A stretch of DNA of 64,000 nt from Splendidivirga corallicola (GTDB taxonomy: Bacteria; Bacteroidota; Bacteroidia; Cytophagales; Cyclobacteriaceae), in contig JAUJEA010000003.1 of assembly GCA_030442035.1 (NCBI GenBank), forward strand, positions 620,001 to 684,000, written 5' to 3'. Numbering within the stretch: position 1 is the stretch's first letter; each line of letters begins with the position of its first letter. The notes under the pieces were generated by a model. It saw nothing but the letters and a program-made list of their open reading frames with translations, did no database searches and was not told the DNA's origin. Shown piece after piece: positions 34,804-44,893 of the stretch. Made by a program: the position numbers and the translations under genes.

Positions 34804-36324
34804 ATGAATAAAAAGGTCCTCTTAATGATTCTCGATGGCTGGGGCATTACTAAAAACCCTGATGTTTCAGCAATTTATCAAGCAAAAACACCATTTATTG
34901 ATTCATTATTTAATAAATACCCACATAGTAAACTGGAAGCATCAGGTTTGGCTGTCGGCTTGCCTGAAGGTCAAATGGGTAATTCAGAAGTGGGTCATAT
35001 GAATATTGGAGCCGGAAGGGTGGTATATCAGGATCTTGTGAAGATCAATAAAGCCATAGAGGAGAAAACACTGGATGAAAATGAGACACTGCTAGAGGCA
35101 ATTACCTACGCTAAAGCGCAAAAAAAACCGGTACATTTTATTGGGTTAGTTTCTGATGGTGGTGTACACTCACATATTGAGCACCTTAAGGGATTATGTA
35201 CCATCGCTCACAATCACAATCTTCAGGATGTATTCGTACATGCTTTTACGGATGGTCGCGATACGGACCCAAAGGGAGGATTGGGCTATCTAAAAGACCT
35301 TGAAATACATATGCAAAGTACTACCGGGAAAATAGCTTCTATTACCGGACGATATTATGCCATGGACAGAGACAATCGATGGGAAAGGGTAAAATTAGCT
35401 TATGATGCCATGGTCAAGGGAGTTGGAGAAAGGACAACTGACATTTTTTCAGCAATTGAAGCCTCTTACACTGCCGATGTTACGGATGAGTTTATTAAAC
35501 CAATTATACATGTTGCAAAAGATGATACCCCTATCGCAACAATAAAAGAAGGAGATGTAGTTATCTGCTTCAATTTTAGAACAGATCGTGGACGAGAGAT
35601 CACACAAGCATTAACGCAAAGAGACTTTCCGGAACAAGAAATGGCAAGAATGGATCTTTATTATATCACGCTTACTAATTATGATGATACTTTTGAAAAA
35701 GTAAAAGTGATATTTGATAAGGATAATCTTGGGAATACTTTAGGAGAAGTATTAAGTCATACTGGAAAAAAGCAGATCCGTATTGCGGAAACGGAAAAAT
35801 ATCCACATGTGACATTCTTTTTCTCCGGAGGCCGTGAAGAACCATTTGAAGGAGAAGAAAGAATACTTTGTCCCTCACCAAAAGTGGCTACCTATGATCT
35901 AAAGCCAGAAATGAGTGCCGGTGATATCAAGGATAAAATCATTCCGGAACTCAAAAAGCAAGATGTTGATTTTGTTTGTCTAAATTTTGCCAATCCCGAT
36001 ATGGTAGGGCACACAGGTGTTTTTGAAGCCGCTGTCAAGGCATGCGAAACCGTAGACACATGTGCTTCAGAGGTTATAGAGGCAGCTTTGGAAAATGGCT
36101 ATTCATCCATTGTCATAGCAGATCATGGCAATTCCGATATTATGATCAATGAAGACGGGACACCAAATACAGCCCATACGACTGCTTTGGTCCCATGTAT
36201 TCTGGTTGAAAACAATGTTAATGGAGAAATTAAAGACGGAAAATTAGGAGATCTCGCTCCGACAATCTTGACCATGATGGGAATTGATATACCTTCCGAT
36301 ATGACCGGATCAATTTTAATCTAA
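34804..36324 (+). CDS. gpmI: 2,3-bisphosphoglycerate-independent phosphoglycerate mutase
   Basis: Interconverts 3- and 2-phosphoglycerate in glycolysis with two Mn ions. 506 residues from the ATG (a TTG two codons upstream is less likely). Signatures: LMILDGWGI at the start, the phosphoserine loop PEGQMGNSEVGHMNIGAGRVVYQDL, SDGGVHSHIEHLKGL, FTDGRDTDPKGGL, FNFRTDRGREITQAL, CLNFANPDMVGHTG and the metal site IVIADHGNSDIMINEDGTPNTAHTT. It is full-length and intact. A lipoprotein gene begins 7 bp downstream, likely in the same transcript. Confidence 0.96.
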   Translation: MNKKVLLMILDGWGITKNPDVSAIYQAKTPFIDSLFNKYPHSKLEASGLAVGLPEGQMGNSEVGHMNIGAGRVVYQDLVKINKAIEEKTLDENETLLEAITYAKAQKKPVHFIGLVSDGGVHSHIEHLKGLCTIAHNHNLQDVFVHAFTDGRDTDPKGGLGYLKDLEIHMQSTTGKIASITGRYYAMDRDNRWERVKLAYDAMVKGVGERTTDIFSAIEASYTADVTDEFIKPIIHVAKDDTPIATIKEGDVVICFNFRTDRGREITQALTQRDFPEQEMARMDLYYITLTNYDDTFEKVKVIFDKDNLGNTLGEVLSHTGKKQIRIAETEKYPHVTFFFSGGREEPFEGEERILCPSPKVATYDLKPEMSAGDIKDKIIPELKKQDVDFVCLNFANPDMVGHTGVFEAAVKACETVDTCASEVIEAALENGYSSIVIADHGNSDIMINEDGTPNTAHTTALVPCILVENNVNGEIKDGKLGDLAPTILTMMGIDIPSDMTGSILI

Positions 36325-36331
36325 GCTTTTA

Positions 36332-36922
36332 ATGGCACGAAGAACCTTTTTTTTCTCGATGCTTTTAATGATGGTTTCCGGATGTTTAACTCAAACATCT
36401 GAAAACCAGCGTGATGTTGTTAAAAAATATTTTGATCTGGAAGGGCTCGTTGAAGATCAAATTTCAATACTCGATTCCTTGAATCCGGACATTGTTAAAA
36501 AGGCAGAGATTGACGATGCATCTGAGCAAAAAGAATTGGGTAATATTGATTGGGAAAAGGAATTGAAACTTTTCAGGAATGCTGATCTCAACAAGCCCAA
36601 ATTACTAGACCTTTACGAGGTAAAAACATCAGATGTTGAGAATCAAAAGAAGTATACAGAATATAAAAATATCAGTGAGGATCCTGATGGTGTTGTTTCC
36701 TTGAAGATCTTTGGAAAAAGGAATACAGAGCTTCCATCAAGGATCGAGATTGATTTTATTGAAAAAAATACACTTTATTTTTCAAGAAGACATATGATTC
36801 TCTATTTGGAAGGCGATCAGGATGGGCAAGCCAGAATAACCAGGTATACTATCCAGGGAATTGAGAAAATCCTTTTGGGAGATTCGATTCGATTTGCACT
36901 GGATGCATCCATAGCGTATTGA
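36332..36922 (+). CDS. Lipoprotein of unknown function
   Basis: 196 residues with a lipobox (LMMVSGC, Cys18). The mature part is highly charged: a helical first half (FDLEGLVEDQISILDSLNPDIVKKAEIDDASEQ, then WEKELKLFRNADLNKPKLLDLYEV) and a strand-rich second half (LPSRIEIDFIEKNTLYFSRRHMILYLEGD, then TIQGIEKILLGD). It resembles small periplasmic lipoproteins of Cytophagales of no assigned family; no motif points to a function. It starts 7 bp after gpmI, and such lipoproteins are often found there in this order. A GC-rich hairpin follows its stop. Confidence 0.6.
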   Translation: MARRTFFFSMLLMMVSGCLTQTSENQRDVVKKYFDLEGLVEDQISILDSLNPDIVKKAEIDDASEQKELGNIDWEKELKLFRNADLNKPKLLDLYEVKTSDVENQKKYTEYKNISEDPDGVVSLKIFGKRNTELPSRIEIDFIEKNTLYFSRRHMILYLEGDQDGQARITRYTIQGIEKILLGDSIRFALDASIAY

Positions 36923-36934
36923 TATTTAAGCAAA

Positions 36935-36962
36935 ATGTCCGGCCATGCAAACAGCCGGACAT
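36935..36962. terminator. GC-rich hairpin after the gpmI operon
   Basis: A 9-bp stem (ATGTCCGGC with GCCGGACAT, 10-base loop) 12 bp after the stop codon. There is no T run on the plus strand; on the minus strand TTTTGC follows. It is probably a weak or factor-assisted terminator. Confidence 0.5.
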
Positions 36963-37586
36963 CAATTAGCCTATTGAATATTACCCAAAAAAGTTTTTAA
37001 TATCTTATCTCGCTTTTTGTTATGCTTTTCCGATCATCACTAACAAGTTTCATGTCTGTTTTATTCAATCAAGAAAATTCATCTATTTCGCAAATCAATT
37101 GAACACATAGGGACAATGACAAAGTGAAAAGAGTTGTTTCTATTTGATACAGACCGATCCATTAAAAGAAATGGTTTGTAAAGATGACGTGACCATCCTT
37201 ATTTGCGTTGCTAGCTATGTCTAAATAAGTTGAGTTGGCCTTCCTCACATGTAAAGTAATCGCTGTCTTAAAAGGACTAAATTTCTGTTCTCAATCAAAA
37301 GACAAGGTCTGGTAAGAGAATATGGTCAGTTGATAAAATATTTGAAGAGAATTATGCTTTGTTTGGTACGGATTTAAAACTGAACCTATATCAATAATGA
37401 TAAAATGCTTTCGTAAATTGGTATGGATACGTAAACTGAACTTCATTGCATCGGTTTGTGAAGGCCATATTACTAAGGGAAAAATGCTTTGATAAGGTCT
37501 TCAATTAAAAATTTGGTATATCAAAGGTTTTTGATTCCATTTTAATATAGTTGTTCTTTCTGTTTAATTAAGTTAGCATCACTCCC
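36963..37586. other. 624-bp intergenic region before the cytochrome/DUF1549 operon
   Basis: AT-rich, with no ORF longer than about 20 codons from an ATG, no strong hairpin and no RNA gene that I can recognise. It must contain the promoter of the three-gene operon starting at 37587, but no clear -33/-7 pair was found. Confidence 0.4.
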
Positions 37587-39914
37587 ATGCTTGCCATTAA
37601 TAAAAAAGGCCTGCAACCATTTGCCTTAGTCATTGCAATACTGGTAACTTCAAGTTGCAATCAATCTATGGAAGTGGATGCTGGGAAAGTCTCTATACCT
37701 CAGAAAGTCGATTTTAATTTTCACATCAGACCAATATTATCGGATAAATGCTTCACATGCCATGGTCCTGATGCCAATAAAAGAAAGGCAGACCTCAGAC
37801 TTGATACCAAAGAAGGAGCATTCGCAGCACTCAAGGATGATACAACACACTTCGCTATTGTAAGTGGAAAACCAAATGAATCGGAAGTGTATTTACGGAT
37901 TAATTCCGGGGACACTTCCCAACTAATGCCTCCACCATCTTCCAATCTCAAACTAACGGATAATGAAATTAAACTAATCCGGAAATGGATCAAGCAAGGC
38001 GCGGAGTATAAACCACATTGGGCCTTTGTTCCACCTGAATCTTTGCCTCTTCCCAAAATAAAAGACAAAGAATGGCCAAAGAATGAGATTGATTATTTTA
38101 TCCTGCATAAGTTGGAGGCTTTGGGGCTATCCTGTAATGAAAGAGCTGATAAAGAACGTTTGCTTAAAAGAGTATCTTTCGATTTAACAGGACTACCTCC
38201 GACAATCGCATTACAGGAAAAATTCCTGAAGGATGATTCTCCGGGCGCCTATGAAAAAGTTGTGGATGAGCTTTTGAAGAATAAGCATTATGGTGAGAAA
38301 ATGGCTATTCATTGGTTGGATGTTGCACGCTATGCCGATTCGCATGGCTATCAGGATGATGGTTTAAGAACCATGTGGCCCTGGAGGGATTGGGTTATTC
38401 ATGCTTTCAATGAGAATTACTCATATGACAAATTCCTGATATGGCAGTTAGCCGGCGACCTTGTCGCAAACAAAAATATGGAATCGGTTCTTGCCACCGG
38501 CTTTAATAGAAACCATAAAATCACCCAGGAAGGTGGCGTGATCGATGAAGAATATAGAATTGAATATGTGACGGATCGTACCAACACATTTGGTAAAGCT
38601 TTTCTTGGGCTTACTTTTGAATGTGCCAAATGCCATGACCATAAATATGACCCCATTTCACAAAAGGATTATTTCAGCACTTTTGCATTTTTCGATAAAG
38701 TGCCTGAAAAAGGACTTTTCGGTACGATTGACGCCTCGTTTGCTGATCCTCCTAACATAACAATCACCGATGAAGATATCAGAGAAGTTCTCACCTTTAT
38801 AAATAAGAAAGATTCCGTTCCTGTTTCGGTCATGGTGATGAAGGATTCTGTCGGCATCAGAAATACACATCTTCTAAAACGTGGAAACTACGATGCTAAG
38901 GCCGAGATTGTTGATTTTGCTACCCCTCAGCAAATCCTTGAGTTCGACACTTCCAGGTTTGAACAAAACAGGCTGGGCCTTGCCAAGTGGCTTCTTGACA
39001 ATAAAAATCCATTAACCACGAGAGTTTTTGTGAATCGTATATGGCAGGAAATATTTGGAAGAGGTATTGTGAGAACCTCAGGAGATTTTGGCATGCAGGG
39101 CGATTTACCTACACATCCCGAATTATTGGACTGGTTGGCAGTGGATTTCAGAGACAACGGTTGGGACATTAAGCGTTTGGTAAAGAAAATCGTTACTTCA
39201 GCTACTTACATGCAATCCTCGGTTGTGGTTAAAGAAAAACTTGAACGAGACCCGGAGAATATTTATTTATCAAGAATGGGACGCAGCCGATTAAGTGCTG
39301 AAACCGTACGGGACCATGTTCTGGCGAGCAGTGGTTTGCTTAATCCTGAAATAGGGGGACCAAGTGTAAAACCGTATCAACCGGATGGAATTTGGGCAGC
39401 ATCAACTTCGGGAAGAGGATTGCTTCAGAAATATATTCAGGATCATGGTGGTGATCTCTACCGGAGGGGTATTTACACTTTTATAAAACGAACAGCCCCA
39501 CCTCCTGTTATGTTAATGTTCGATGCCTCTCCTCGTGATCAATGTGAAGTGAGGAGGCTTACCACAAACACTCCACTGCAGGCCTTGGTCATGCTCAATG
39601 ATCCTACTGTTTTAGAAGCATCAAGGATATTAGCGGAAAAATTAATAGAGGAGAACTCAGATACCCAGGAAAAACTGAAGAAAGCCTTCAGACTCATATT
39701 GTGCAGAGAGCCAAAGGAAAAAGAAACACAATTGTTGACTAGTTATTTCAATGAAGAAGTAAACAGGTTCAGCAATGAGAAGAATAAAGCTAAGTCGTTC
39801 GTAGACGTTGGTGAATTTCCTGCGAAGGAGATTAAAAACGAAATAGAATTCTCTGCATTGATGCAGGTGATCCATACGGTGTATAATATGGAAGAAACGA
39901 TTACTAAAAGTTAG
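37587..39914 (+). CDS. PSCyt1-DUF1549-DUF1553 (planctomycete-type cytochrome c) lipoprotein
   Basis: 775 residues with a lipobox (ILVTSSC, Cys24). Residues 43-120 form a planctomycete-type cytochrome c domain with haem motif CFTCHG (Cys55-His59) and a distal QLMPPPSS Met. DUF1549 follows (WPKNEIDYFILHKLEALGL..., LLKRVSFDLTGLPPT, IHWLDVARYADSHGYQDDGLRTMWPWRDWVI), with a second haem-like motif CAKCHDHKYDPI. The last 330 residues are DUF1553 (NPLTTRVFVNRIWQEIFGRGIVRTSGDFG, RRGIYTFIKRTAPPPVMLMFDASPRDQCEVRR). This family is expanded in Planctomycetes and Verrucomicrobia and is suspected to act in oxidative breakdown of polysaccharides; no reaction is proven. First of three tightly spaced genes (8 bp to the next). 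Confidence 0.9.
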   Translation: MLAINKKGLQPFALVIAILVTSSCNQSMEVDAGKVSIPQKVDFNFHIRPILSDKCFTCHGPDANKRKADLRLDTKEGAFAALKDDTTHFAIVSGKPNESEVYLRINSGDTSQLMPPPSSNLKLTDNEIKLIRKWIKQGAEYKPHWAFVPPESLPLPKIKDKEWPKNEIDYFILHKLEALGLSCNERADKERLLKRVSFDLTGLPPTIALQEKFLKDDSPGAYEKVVDELLKNKHYGEKMAIHWLDVARYADSHGYQDDGLRTMWPWRDWVIHAFNENYSYDKFLIWQLAGDLVANKNMESVLATGFNRNHKITQEGGVIDEEYRIEYVTDRTNTFGKAFLGLTFECAKCHDHKYDPISQKDYFSTFAFFDKVPEKGLFGTIDASFADPPNITITDEDIREVLTFINKKDSVPVSVMVMKDSVGIRNTHLLKRGNYDAKAEIVDFATPQQILEFDTSRFEQNRLGLAKWLLDNKNPLTTRVFVNRIWQEIFGRGIVRTSGDFGMQGDLPTHPELLDWLAVDFRDNGWDIKRLVKKIVTSATYMQSSVVVKEKLERDPENIYLSRMGRSRLSAETVRDHVLASSGLLNPEIGGPSVKPYQPDGIWAASTSGRGLLQKYIQDHGGDLYRRGIYTFIKRTAPPPVMLMFDASPRDQCEVRRLTTNTPLQALVMLNDPTVLEASRILAEKLIEENSDTQEKLKKAFRLILCREPKEKETQLLTSYFNEEVNRFSNEKNKAKSFVDVGEFPAKEIKNEIEFSALMQVIHTVYNMEETITKS

Positions 39915-39922
39915 TTAACATC

Positions 39923-41377
39923 ATGGAAAACCCATTCTTTGAAAATCGCCTGAATATAAACCGCAGACACTTTCTGGGTAAGTTGGGTTTTGGAATAGGA
40001 GGTGCCGCTCTCGGATCTTTACTCGTTCCGGATCTTTTCAAAAAAGGTTCCGGTGAAATCGACGAAATTCCATTAGGGCTAAAGCACTTTGCCTCTAAAG
40101 CAAAAAGGGTCATTTATTTGTTCCAGAACGGAGCTCCTTCACAATTGGAAAGTTTCGATTATAAACCAATGTTGAACAAAATGTTTGGTGAAGATCTTCC
40201 TGCTTCCATCAGAATGGGTCAACGCCTTACCGGGATGACTTCAAATCAAGAGAAATTTCCCTTGGTGGGTTCAAAATTTGCTTTTAATCAATACGGTCAA
40301 TCCGGCACTTGGGTAAGTGAGCTTTTTCCAAACATCGCCAGGGTTGTGGATGATATATGTGTGGTAAAATCTGTTCATACCGAGGCTATTAATCATGATC
40401 CGGCTTTAACATTCCTGCAAACCGGGGCACAGCAAGGGAACAGACCAAGTATGGGTGCATGGCTTAGCTACGGGTTGGGAAGTGAAAACAAAAATCTACC
40501 TGCTTTTTGTGTATTGTTATCCAGAGGAAAGGGAAATGGCCAAGGTGTTTATTCCAAGCTTTGGACCAATGGCTTTTTGGAAAGCATTCATCAGGGAGTG
40601 CAGTTCAGTTCCGGCGAGGATCCAATTCTTTATCTCAACAATCCCGAAGGAACAGACATGAAGAGCAGAAAAAAAATGCTTGATCAATTGGCTGAATTAA
40701 ATGAATTGGGGTATCAAGAATTCGGTGATCCTGAAATCCATGCAAAAATAAAGCAATATGAAATGGCCTATCGCATGCAAACAGCTGTTCCCGAAATAAC
40801 CGATTTATCCAAGGAGCCTGACCACATTATCAAGTTATATGGTTCGGATTGCCTGGTACCAGGAACTTATGCTGCAAATTGCCTGCTTGCCAGAAAATTG
40901 TCAGAAGCAGGTGTGCGTTTTGTACAACTTTATCACCAGGGTTGGGATCAACATGGTAATCTGGTTGGAGAGATGCCATTGCAAGCGAAGGATGTGGATA
41001 GGGCCTCAGCTGCTTTAATCACTGATTTGAAACAAAGAGGTCTGCTGGATGAAACACTGGTTATTTGGGGTGGTGAATTTGGAAGAACCAACTATTGTCA
41101 AGGTGCTTTAACAGATAAAAATTACGGGAGGGATCATCATCCTCGTTGTTTCAGTATTTGGATGGCAGGAGGAGGTATAAAACCGGGAATTACTTATGGC
41201 GAAACAGATGAGTTCGGATATAATATCATAAAAGATCCAGTCCATGTCCATGATTTACATGCTACCATTTTACATTTAATGGGGCTTAATCATGAAAAGC
41301 TTACTTTCAAGCATTTAGGACGTCGTTTTCGCCTTACAGATGTTCATGGAAAAATAGTTGACGGAATCCTGGGTTAG
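39923..41377 (+). CDS. DUF1501 protein with Tat signal
   Basis: 484 residues with a twin-arginine signal (INRRHFLGKLGFGIGGAALGSLLV, Arg-Arg at about 13-14). The body is DUF1501 of the kind paired with DUF1549/DUF1553 proteins: AKRVIYLFQNGAPSQLESFDYKPML, VKSVHTEAINHDPALTFLQTGAQQGNRPSMGAWLSYGLG, CLVPGTYAANCLLARKLSEAGVRFVQLYHQGWDQHGN, WGGEFGRTNYCQG, and a HHPRCFSIWMAGGGIKPG metal/phosphatase-like region near 395. The fold belongs to the alkaline-phosphatase superfamily. It lacks a T9SS domain, unlike the other DUF1501 protein in this window, so it should act in the periplasm, together with the cytochrome protein encoded 8 bp upstream. Confidence 0.9.
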   Translation: MENPFFENRLNINRRHFLGKLGFGIGGAALGSLLVPDLFKKGSGEIDEIPLGLKHFASKAKRVIYLFQNGAPSQLESFDYKPMLNKMFGEDLPASIRMGQRLTGMTSNQEKFPLVGSKFAFNQYGQSGTWVSELFPNIARVVDDICVVKSVHTEAINHDPALTFLQTGAQQGNRPSMGAWLSYGLGSENKNLPAFCVLLSRGKGNGQGVYSKLWTNGFLESIHQGVQFSSGEDPILYLNNPEGTDMKSRKKMLDQLAELNELGYQEFGDPEIHAKIKQYEMAYRMQTAVPEITDLSKEPDHIIKLYGSDCLVPGTYAANCLLARKLSEAGVRFVQLYHQGWDQHGNLVGEMPLQAKDVDRASAALITDLKQRGLLDETLVIWGGEFGRTNYCQGALTDKNYGRDHHPRCFSIWMAGGGIKPGITYGETDEFGYNIIKDPVHVHDLHATILHLMGLNHEKLTFKHLGRRFRLTDVHGKIVDGILG

Positions 41378-41378
41378 C

Positions 41379-43523
41379 ATGGAGAAGGTTGAAAAAGTAG
41401 TTTCCAATCTAGTTTTATTTCTACTAAGCCTGCTGACTTTGTTACTGCTTTTTGAGGATTATGTTCAGGTACCTGTCTGGCTACAACCTTTTGGTCGTAT
41501 GCACCCGCTAATGCTCCACTTTCCCATTGTACTGGTTGTAGCGCTTGTATTATTACAACTATTCAAAAAACATCTGGACCCATCCTCTTTTGAAAAGATC
41601 AACAAGTTCTCACTTTATTTGGCAGCCATAACCACGAGCCTAACGACTCTCATGGGATTTTTACTTTCTCATGAGGAAAGTACGATTTCCGATTTAATGC
41701 AGCTTCATAAATGGTTTGGTGTACTTATAAATTATCTAATCTATTTTCTGATTCTCGTCTACAATAGAAGGGTATTCTACAAAATATTACTTTATACAGG
41801 TCTCATTGTTTTGATTTTCACGGGACATTTTGGGGCTGGACTTACGCATGGCACCGGTTTCCTTACGGAGCCCATTATGAAAAACAGAAAATCGGAAATT
41901 ACAGAAGAAAGTGCGCTTTTTGAAGGTTTTGTTCAACCCATTTTGCTATCAAAGTGTGAAGGTTGCCATAATGAGCAAAAAAAGAAGGGTGGGCTGAATA
42001 TGTCTTCCTGGCCGGAAATTCTAAAGGGTGGTGAAAATGGACCTATTTGGATAGCAGGAGACCCCGATAGCAGTGAAATGATCAGACGATCCCTGCTACC
42101 TATGGAGCATGATGACCATATGCCTCCGGAAGGCAAACCACAACTCACGGCAAGTGAATTACGACTTTTAAAGAATTGGATCCGGGCCGGTGCCGGTGAA
42201 CATATGTCACTGGCTGATCTTTCACCCAATGATTCTCTATATCAACTGGTAACAGATCGATTGGCATCTTTACAAAAACAGGACGATTTGCCTAAGTATG
42301 ATTTCAAACATGCAGATGAAGAACTTGTAGCTTCTTTAAATAATCCTTATAGAACTATAAAACAAGAAAGCCCAGGTTCACCCGCTTTGGATGTAAACAT
42401 TTATGTGAGGCAGGCTTTTAAGCTTGAGTATTTGACCGAACTAAAAAAGATCCGTGAGCAAATTGTATTTCTGAACCTTGCCTACATGCCCATAATAGAT
42501 GAAAACATCGAAGTTATTAGCAGTTTTCCTAATCTTCAAAAACTTAATCTGAACCATACTGATATAACAGGAAAAACTTTGAATCTTTTGAGTTCTTGCG
42601 AAAAGCTAAAATCACTGGCCATCTCTGGAACCGATGTGGACATAGAAATTCTGGAAGCACTGAAATCGTTTAGCGCCATTGAAGAAATCTTTGTCTGGAA
42701 CACTGTTTTGACTTCCGATGAATTTGATCAAATGCGTGATGCCCTGCCAGGAGTGTCTATATATCAGGGTTATTCAGCAGACTCCGAAAGCCCTTTGCAA
42801 CTCAGCCCGCCCGTTCTGAAGAATAAAAAACAAATGATTTCGAATGATGAGGATGTTGTACTTCAACACAATTTATCAAACGTAACCATTCGTTACACGC
42901 TGGACGGATCAGAACCGGATAGTGTCACTTCACAGATCTTTGAGAAACCTTTTCAATTGGAATCCTATGTAACTGTTAAAGCCAAATCATATAAAGAAAA
43001 CTGGTTGGCCAGTGAAGTTGCGAGCTATGTGTTATTCACCAAAGGATTTCAACCCCTGAAGTCCCATTTAATAGAAACCCCCAATGAAAAATATAGAGGT
43101 AATGGTGCCGAATCCCTGATAGATAAAGAAAAGGGTGATATCAATAAATTCATTGAGAAGCATTGGTTAGGTTACAAGGATTCTCCTTTTTCTGCTTTGG
43201 TAGATTTTGGAGAGAACCCTCCCAATGTTGATGAAATTGTTTTGAGTTGCGGCAAAAGGATGAGCTCCTATATCATGTTACCAACACGCATTGAGGTATG
43301 GGGTGGAGAAAAGAAAGAAGAACTGAAGCTTTTAAAACAAATTGTCCCAAATCAGCCTACTACCTATGAACCCAATAGTGAGGAGGCGCTAAGCATATCG
43401 ATCGCTCAATCTAATTTTCGTTATTATAAAATAGTGGCTCATCCCATGAAAAGATTGCCTGACTGGCACAGTGGAAAAGGGGACCTGGGCTGGGTTTTTG
43501 TTGATGAGTTATTTTTCTATTGA
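41379..43523 (+). CDS. Membrane cytochrome c protein with LRR and chitobiase-type domains
   Basis: 714 residues from an ATG 1 bp after the upstream stop. Parts in order: five hydrophobic helices at about 10-160 (MHPLMLHFPIVLVVALVLLQLF resembles the DUF2231 start); a planctomycete-type cytochrome c with haem motif CEGCHNEQKKKGGLNM near 195 and MPPEGKPQLTASELRLLKNWIRAG; leucine-rich repeats near 360-460 (LQKLNLNHTDITGKTLNLLSSCEKLKSLAISGTDV); a chitobiase/beta-hexosaminidase C-terminal-like domain near 490-550 (VTIRYTLDGSEPDSVTSQIF); and a discoidin-like end with a conserved CGKRMSSYIMLPTRIEVWGG. This may link electron transfer in the membrane to substrate binding outside. Third gene of the operon. 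Confidence 0.8.
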   Translation: MEKVEKVVSNLVLFLLSLLTLLLLFEDYVQVPVWLQPFGRMHPLMLHFPIVLVVALVLLQLFKKHLDPSSFEKINKFSLYLAAITTSLTTLMGFLLSHEESTISDLMQLHKWFGVLINYLIYFLILVYNRRVFYKILLYTGLIVLIFTGHFGAGLTHGTGFLTEPIMKNRKSEITEESALFEGFVQPILLSKCEGCHNEQKKKGGLNMSSWPEILKGGENGPIWIAGDPDSSEMIRRSLLPMEHDDHMPPEGKPQLTASELRLLKNWIRAGAGEHMSLADLSPNDSLYQLVTDRLASLQKQDDLPKYDFKHADEELVASLNNPYRTIKQESPGSPALDVNIYVRQAFKLEYLTELKKIREQIVFLNLAYMPIIDENIEVISSFPNLQKLNLNHTDITGKTLNLLSSCEKLKSLAISGTDVDIEILEALKSFSAIEEIFVWNTVLTSDEFDQMRDALPGVSIYQGYSADSESPLQLSPPVLKNKKQMISNDEDVVLQHNLSNVTIRYTLDGSEPDSVTSQIFEKPFQLESYVTVKAKSYKENWLASEVASYVLFTKGFQPLKSHLIETPNEKYRGNGAESLIDKEKGDINKFIEKHWLGYKDSPFSALVDFGENPPNVDEIVLSCGKRMSSYIMLPTRIEVWGGEKKEELKLLKQIVPNQPTTYEPNSEEALSISIAQSNFRYYKIVAHPMKRLPDWHSGKGDLGWVFVDELFFY

Positions 43524-43546
43524 TGGAGTCATAAGCTTTTCAACTA

Positions 43547-44875
43547 TCAATAATGTTCCGAAACGTATCTAAGAATTGTTTCCATTTCAGGTTTGGTAAT
43601 GGAGGAAGAGAATGGATAGTTGTTATGCATAAAACTAAATATCAATGTCTTTCCGCTATCTGTCAATAGATATCCACTTAAGCAATGATTATGTCGAAGT
43701 GTTCCGGTCTTGGCAAAAACATATGGTTTTCCAGCCAGATACCAATTTTCCAGTGTACCTTGATCACCTCCATGTGGCATGAGTTCAAAGAGTCTTGGTT
43801 GAGGCATTTCCTGATATATTTTTTCCAGTAAACCAGCAATGGTTCTTGGAGTAAACAAATTATATCTACTTAATCCGGAGCCATCAACCCATATGGGCTC
43901 ATCAGGCAGATCAGCCAAATAATTTTCCTTTACAAACTTTATAATTCCCTTTAGGTCCATCGTATCCAGGGTCTGCTGAGAACACATCATTAGGATTTGC
44001 TCAGCGATAAAATTGTCACTCACATGCAGCATTTTCTTAAATAAACTGTCCATTGATCCTCCGTAGAGCGTATGACTCAAGGTATCAAACGGAAGAGATG
44101 CATAGGAAATATTTTTTTCAAGTGTATCTGCTAAAAAACTAGTGATGATCTCAGGCTGATATTTGAAGGGTATTTTCAGTTGTTTTTCGATAGAATCCTT
44201 AAGTACGAAATAGGTAAATTGATTTCCATCAACTTCCCTTTGGATCAGATTCCCATTTGTTGTATAAGAGGTAAAAACCTGAAGAGAATCTTCGAAATAA
44301 TGCGGAAAAGTTTTGGGCAATTCCTTATTTCCCGATGCATCAAATCTCACAAGGTTACCAAAGATCGGCAATGTGGTTATCTCTGCAGAATAAGAATCAT
44401 TATAGTCATCCCAAGCCCAACCAGGACCAAATTTGGTTCCTGCATAATTCTTATCGGAGTAGTATAATTTTTCCGATCTGTTTTTTAAAAAGGTAAGTGT
44501 TGGAGAAGTGAGTGTGTCGGGATGCAAAAGAGAAGGATCGCCCGTCCCCCAAAAAATCAATGAATCGTTTTTAACGATGTATTTCAAGGCTGGGACCGAG
44601 TCTCCAAGAATCTTCAAACCGGCATAAAAAGTAAAAAGTTTGGTATTACTGGCAGGGGTGAAATATCTATCTGCATTTTTCTGATATAGTACCTCTTTTG
44701 TTGATAGGTCATATAGATAAAATCCCAAAAAGTATTGATCGAATATCTCCGATGCTGCAATTTTCTTATGAATGTTTCTAGACAATTTCTTTGGTCCAAT
44801 GGTCGCGCAGCTTTGTATAAAAAGCACAAGAACAAGACAGCTTCCCAGCAAGAAAAATAAATTTGATCTTTGCAT
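43547..44875 (-). CDS. dacB: D-alanyl-D-alanine carboxypeptidase / endopeptidase (PBP4 type)
   Basis: 442 residues with a lipobox (VLFIQSC, Cys23). Family S13 penicillin-binding protein: catalytic SNTK in FTPASNTKLFTFYAGLKIL (Ser near residue 78), the second motif SDN in HVSDNFIAEQILMMC, and KTG in AKTGTLRHNHCLSGYL near 394. The enzyme removes terminal D-Ala from, or cleaves D-Ala-DAP cross-links in, periplasmic peptidoglycan. It is the last gene of a minus-strand operon with an enolase-superfamily epimerase and a DUF1611 protein: 18 bp separate it from the epimerase gene. This grouping supports a role in wall-peptide recycling or D-amino-acid use. Confidence 0.93.
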   Translation of the reverse strand: MQRSNLFFLLGSCLVLVLFIQSCATIGPKKLSRNIHKKIAASEIFDQYFLGFYLYDLSTKEVLYQKNADRYFTPASNTKLFTFYAGLKILGDSVPALKYIVKNDSLIFWGTGDPSLLHPDTLTSPTLTFLKNRSEKLYYSDKNYAGTKFGPGWAWDDYNDSYSAEITTLPIFGNLVRFDASGNKELPKTFPHYFEDSLQVFTSYTTNGNLIQREVDGNQFTYFVLKDSIEKQLKIPFKYQPEIITSFLADTLEKNISYASLPFDTLSHTLYGGSMDSLFKKMLHVSDNFIAEQILMMCSQQTLDTMDLKGIIKFVKENYLADLPDEPIWVDGSGLSRYNLFTPRTIAGLLEKIYQEMPQPRLFELMPHGGDQGTLENWYLAGKPYVFAKTGTLRHNHCLSGYLLTDSGKTLIFSFMHNNYPFSSSITKPEMETILRYVSEHY

Positions 44876-44893
44876 CCTTAAAGGTTTCTATGT

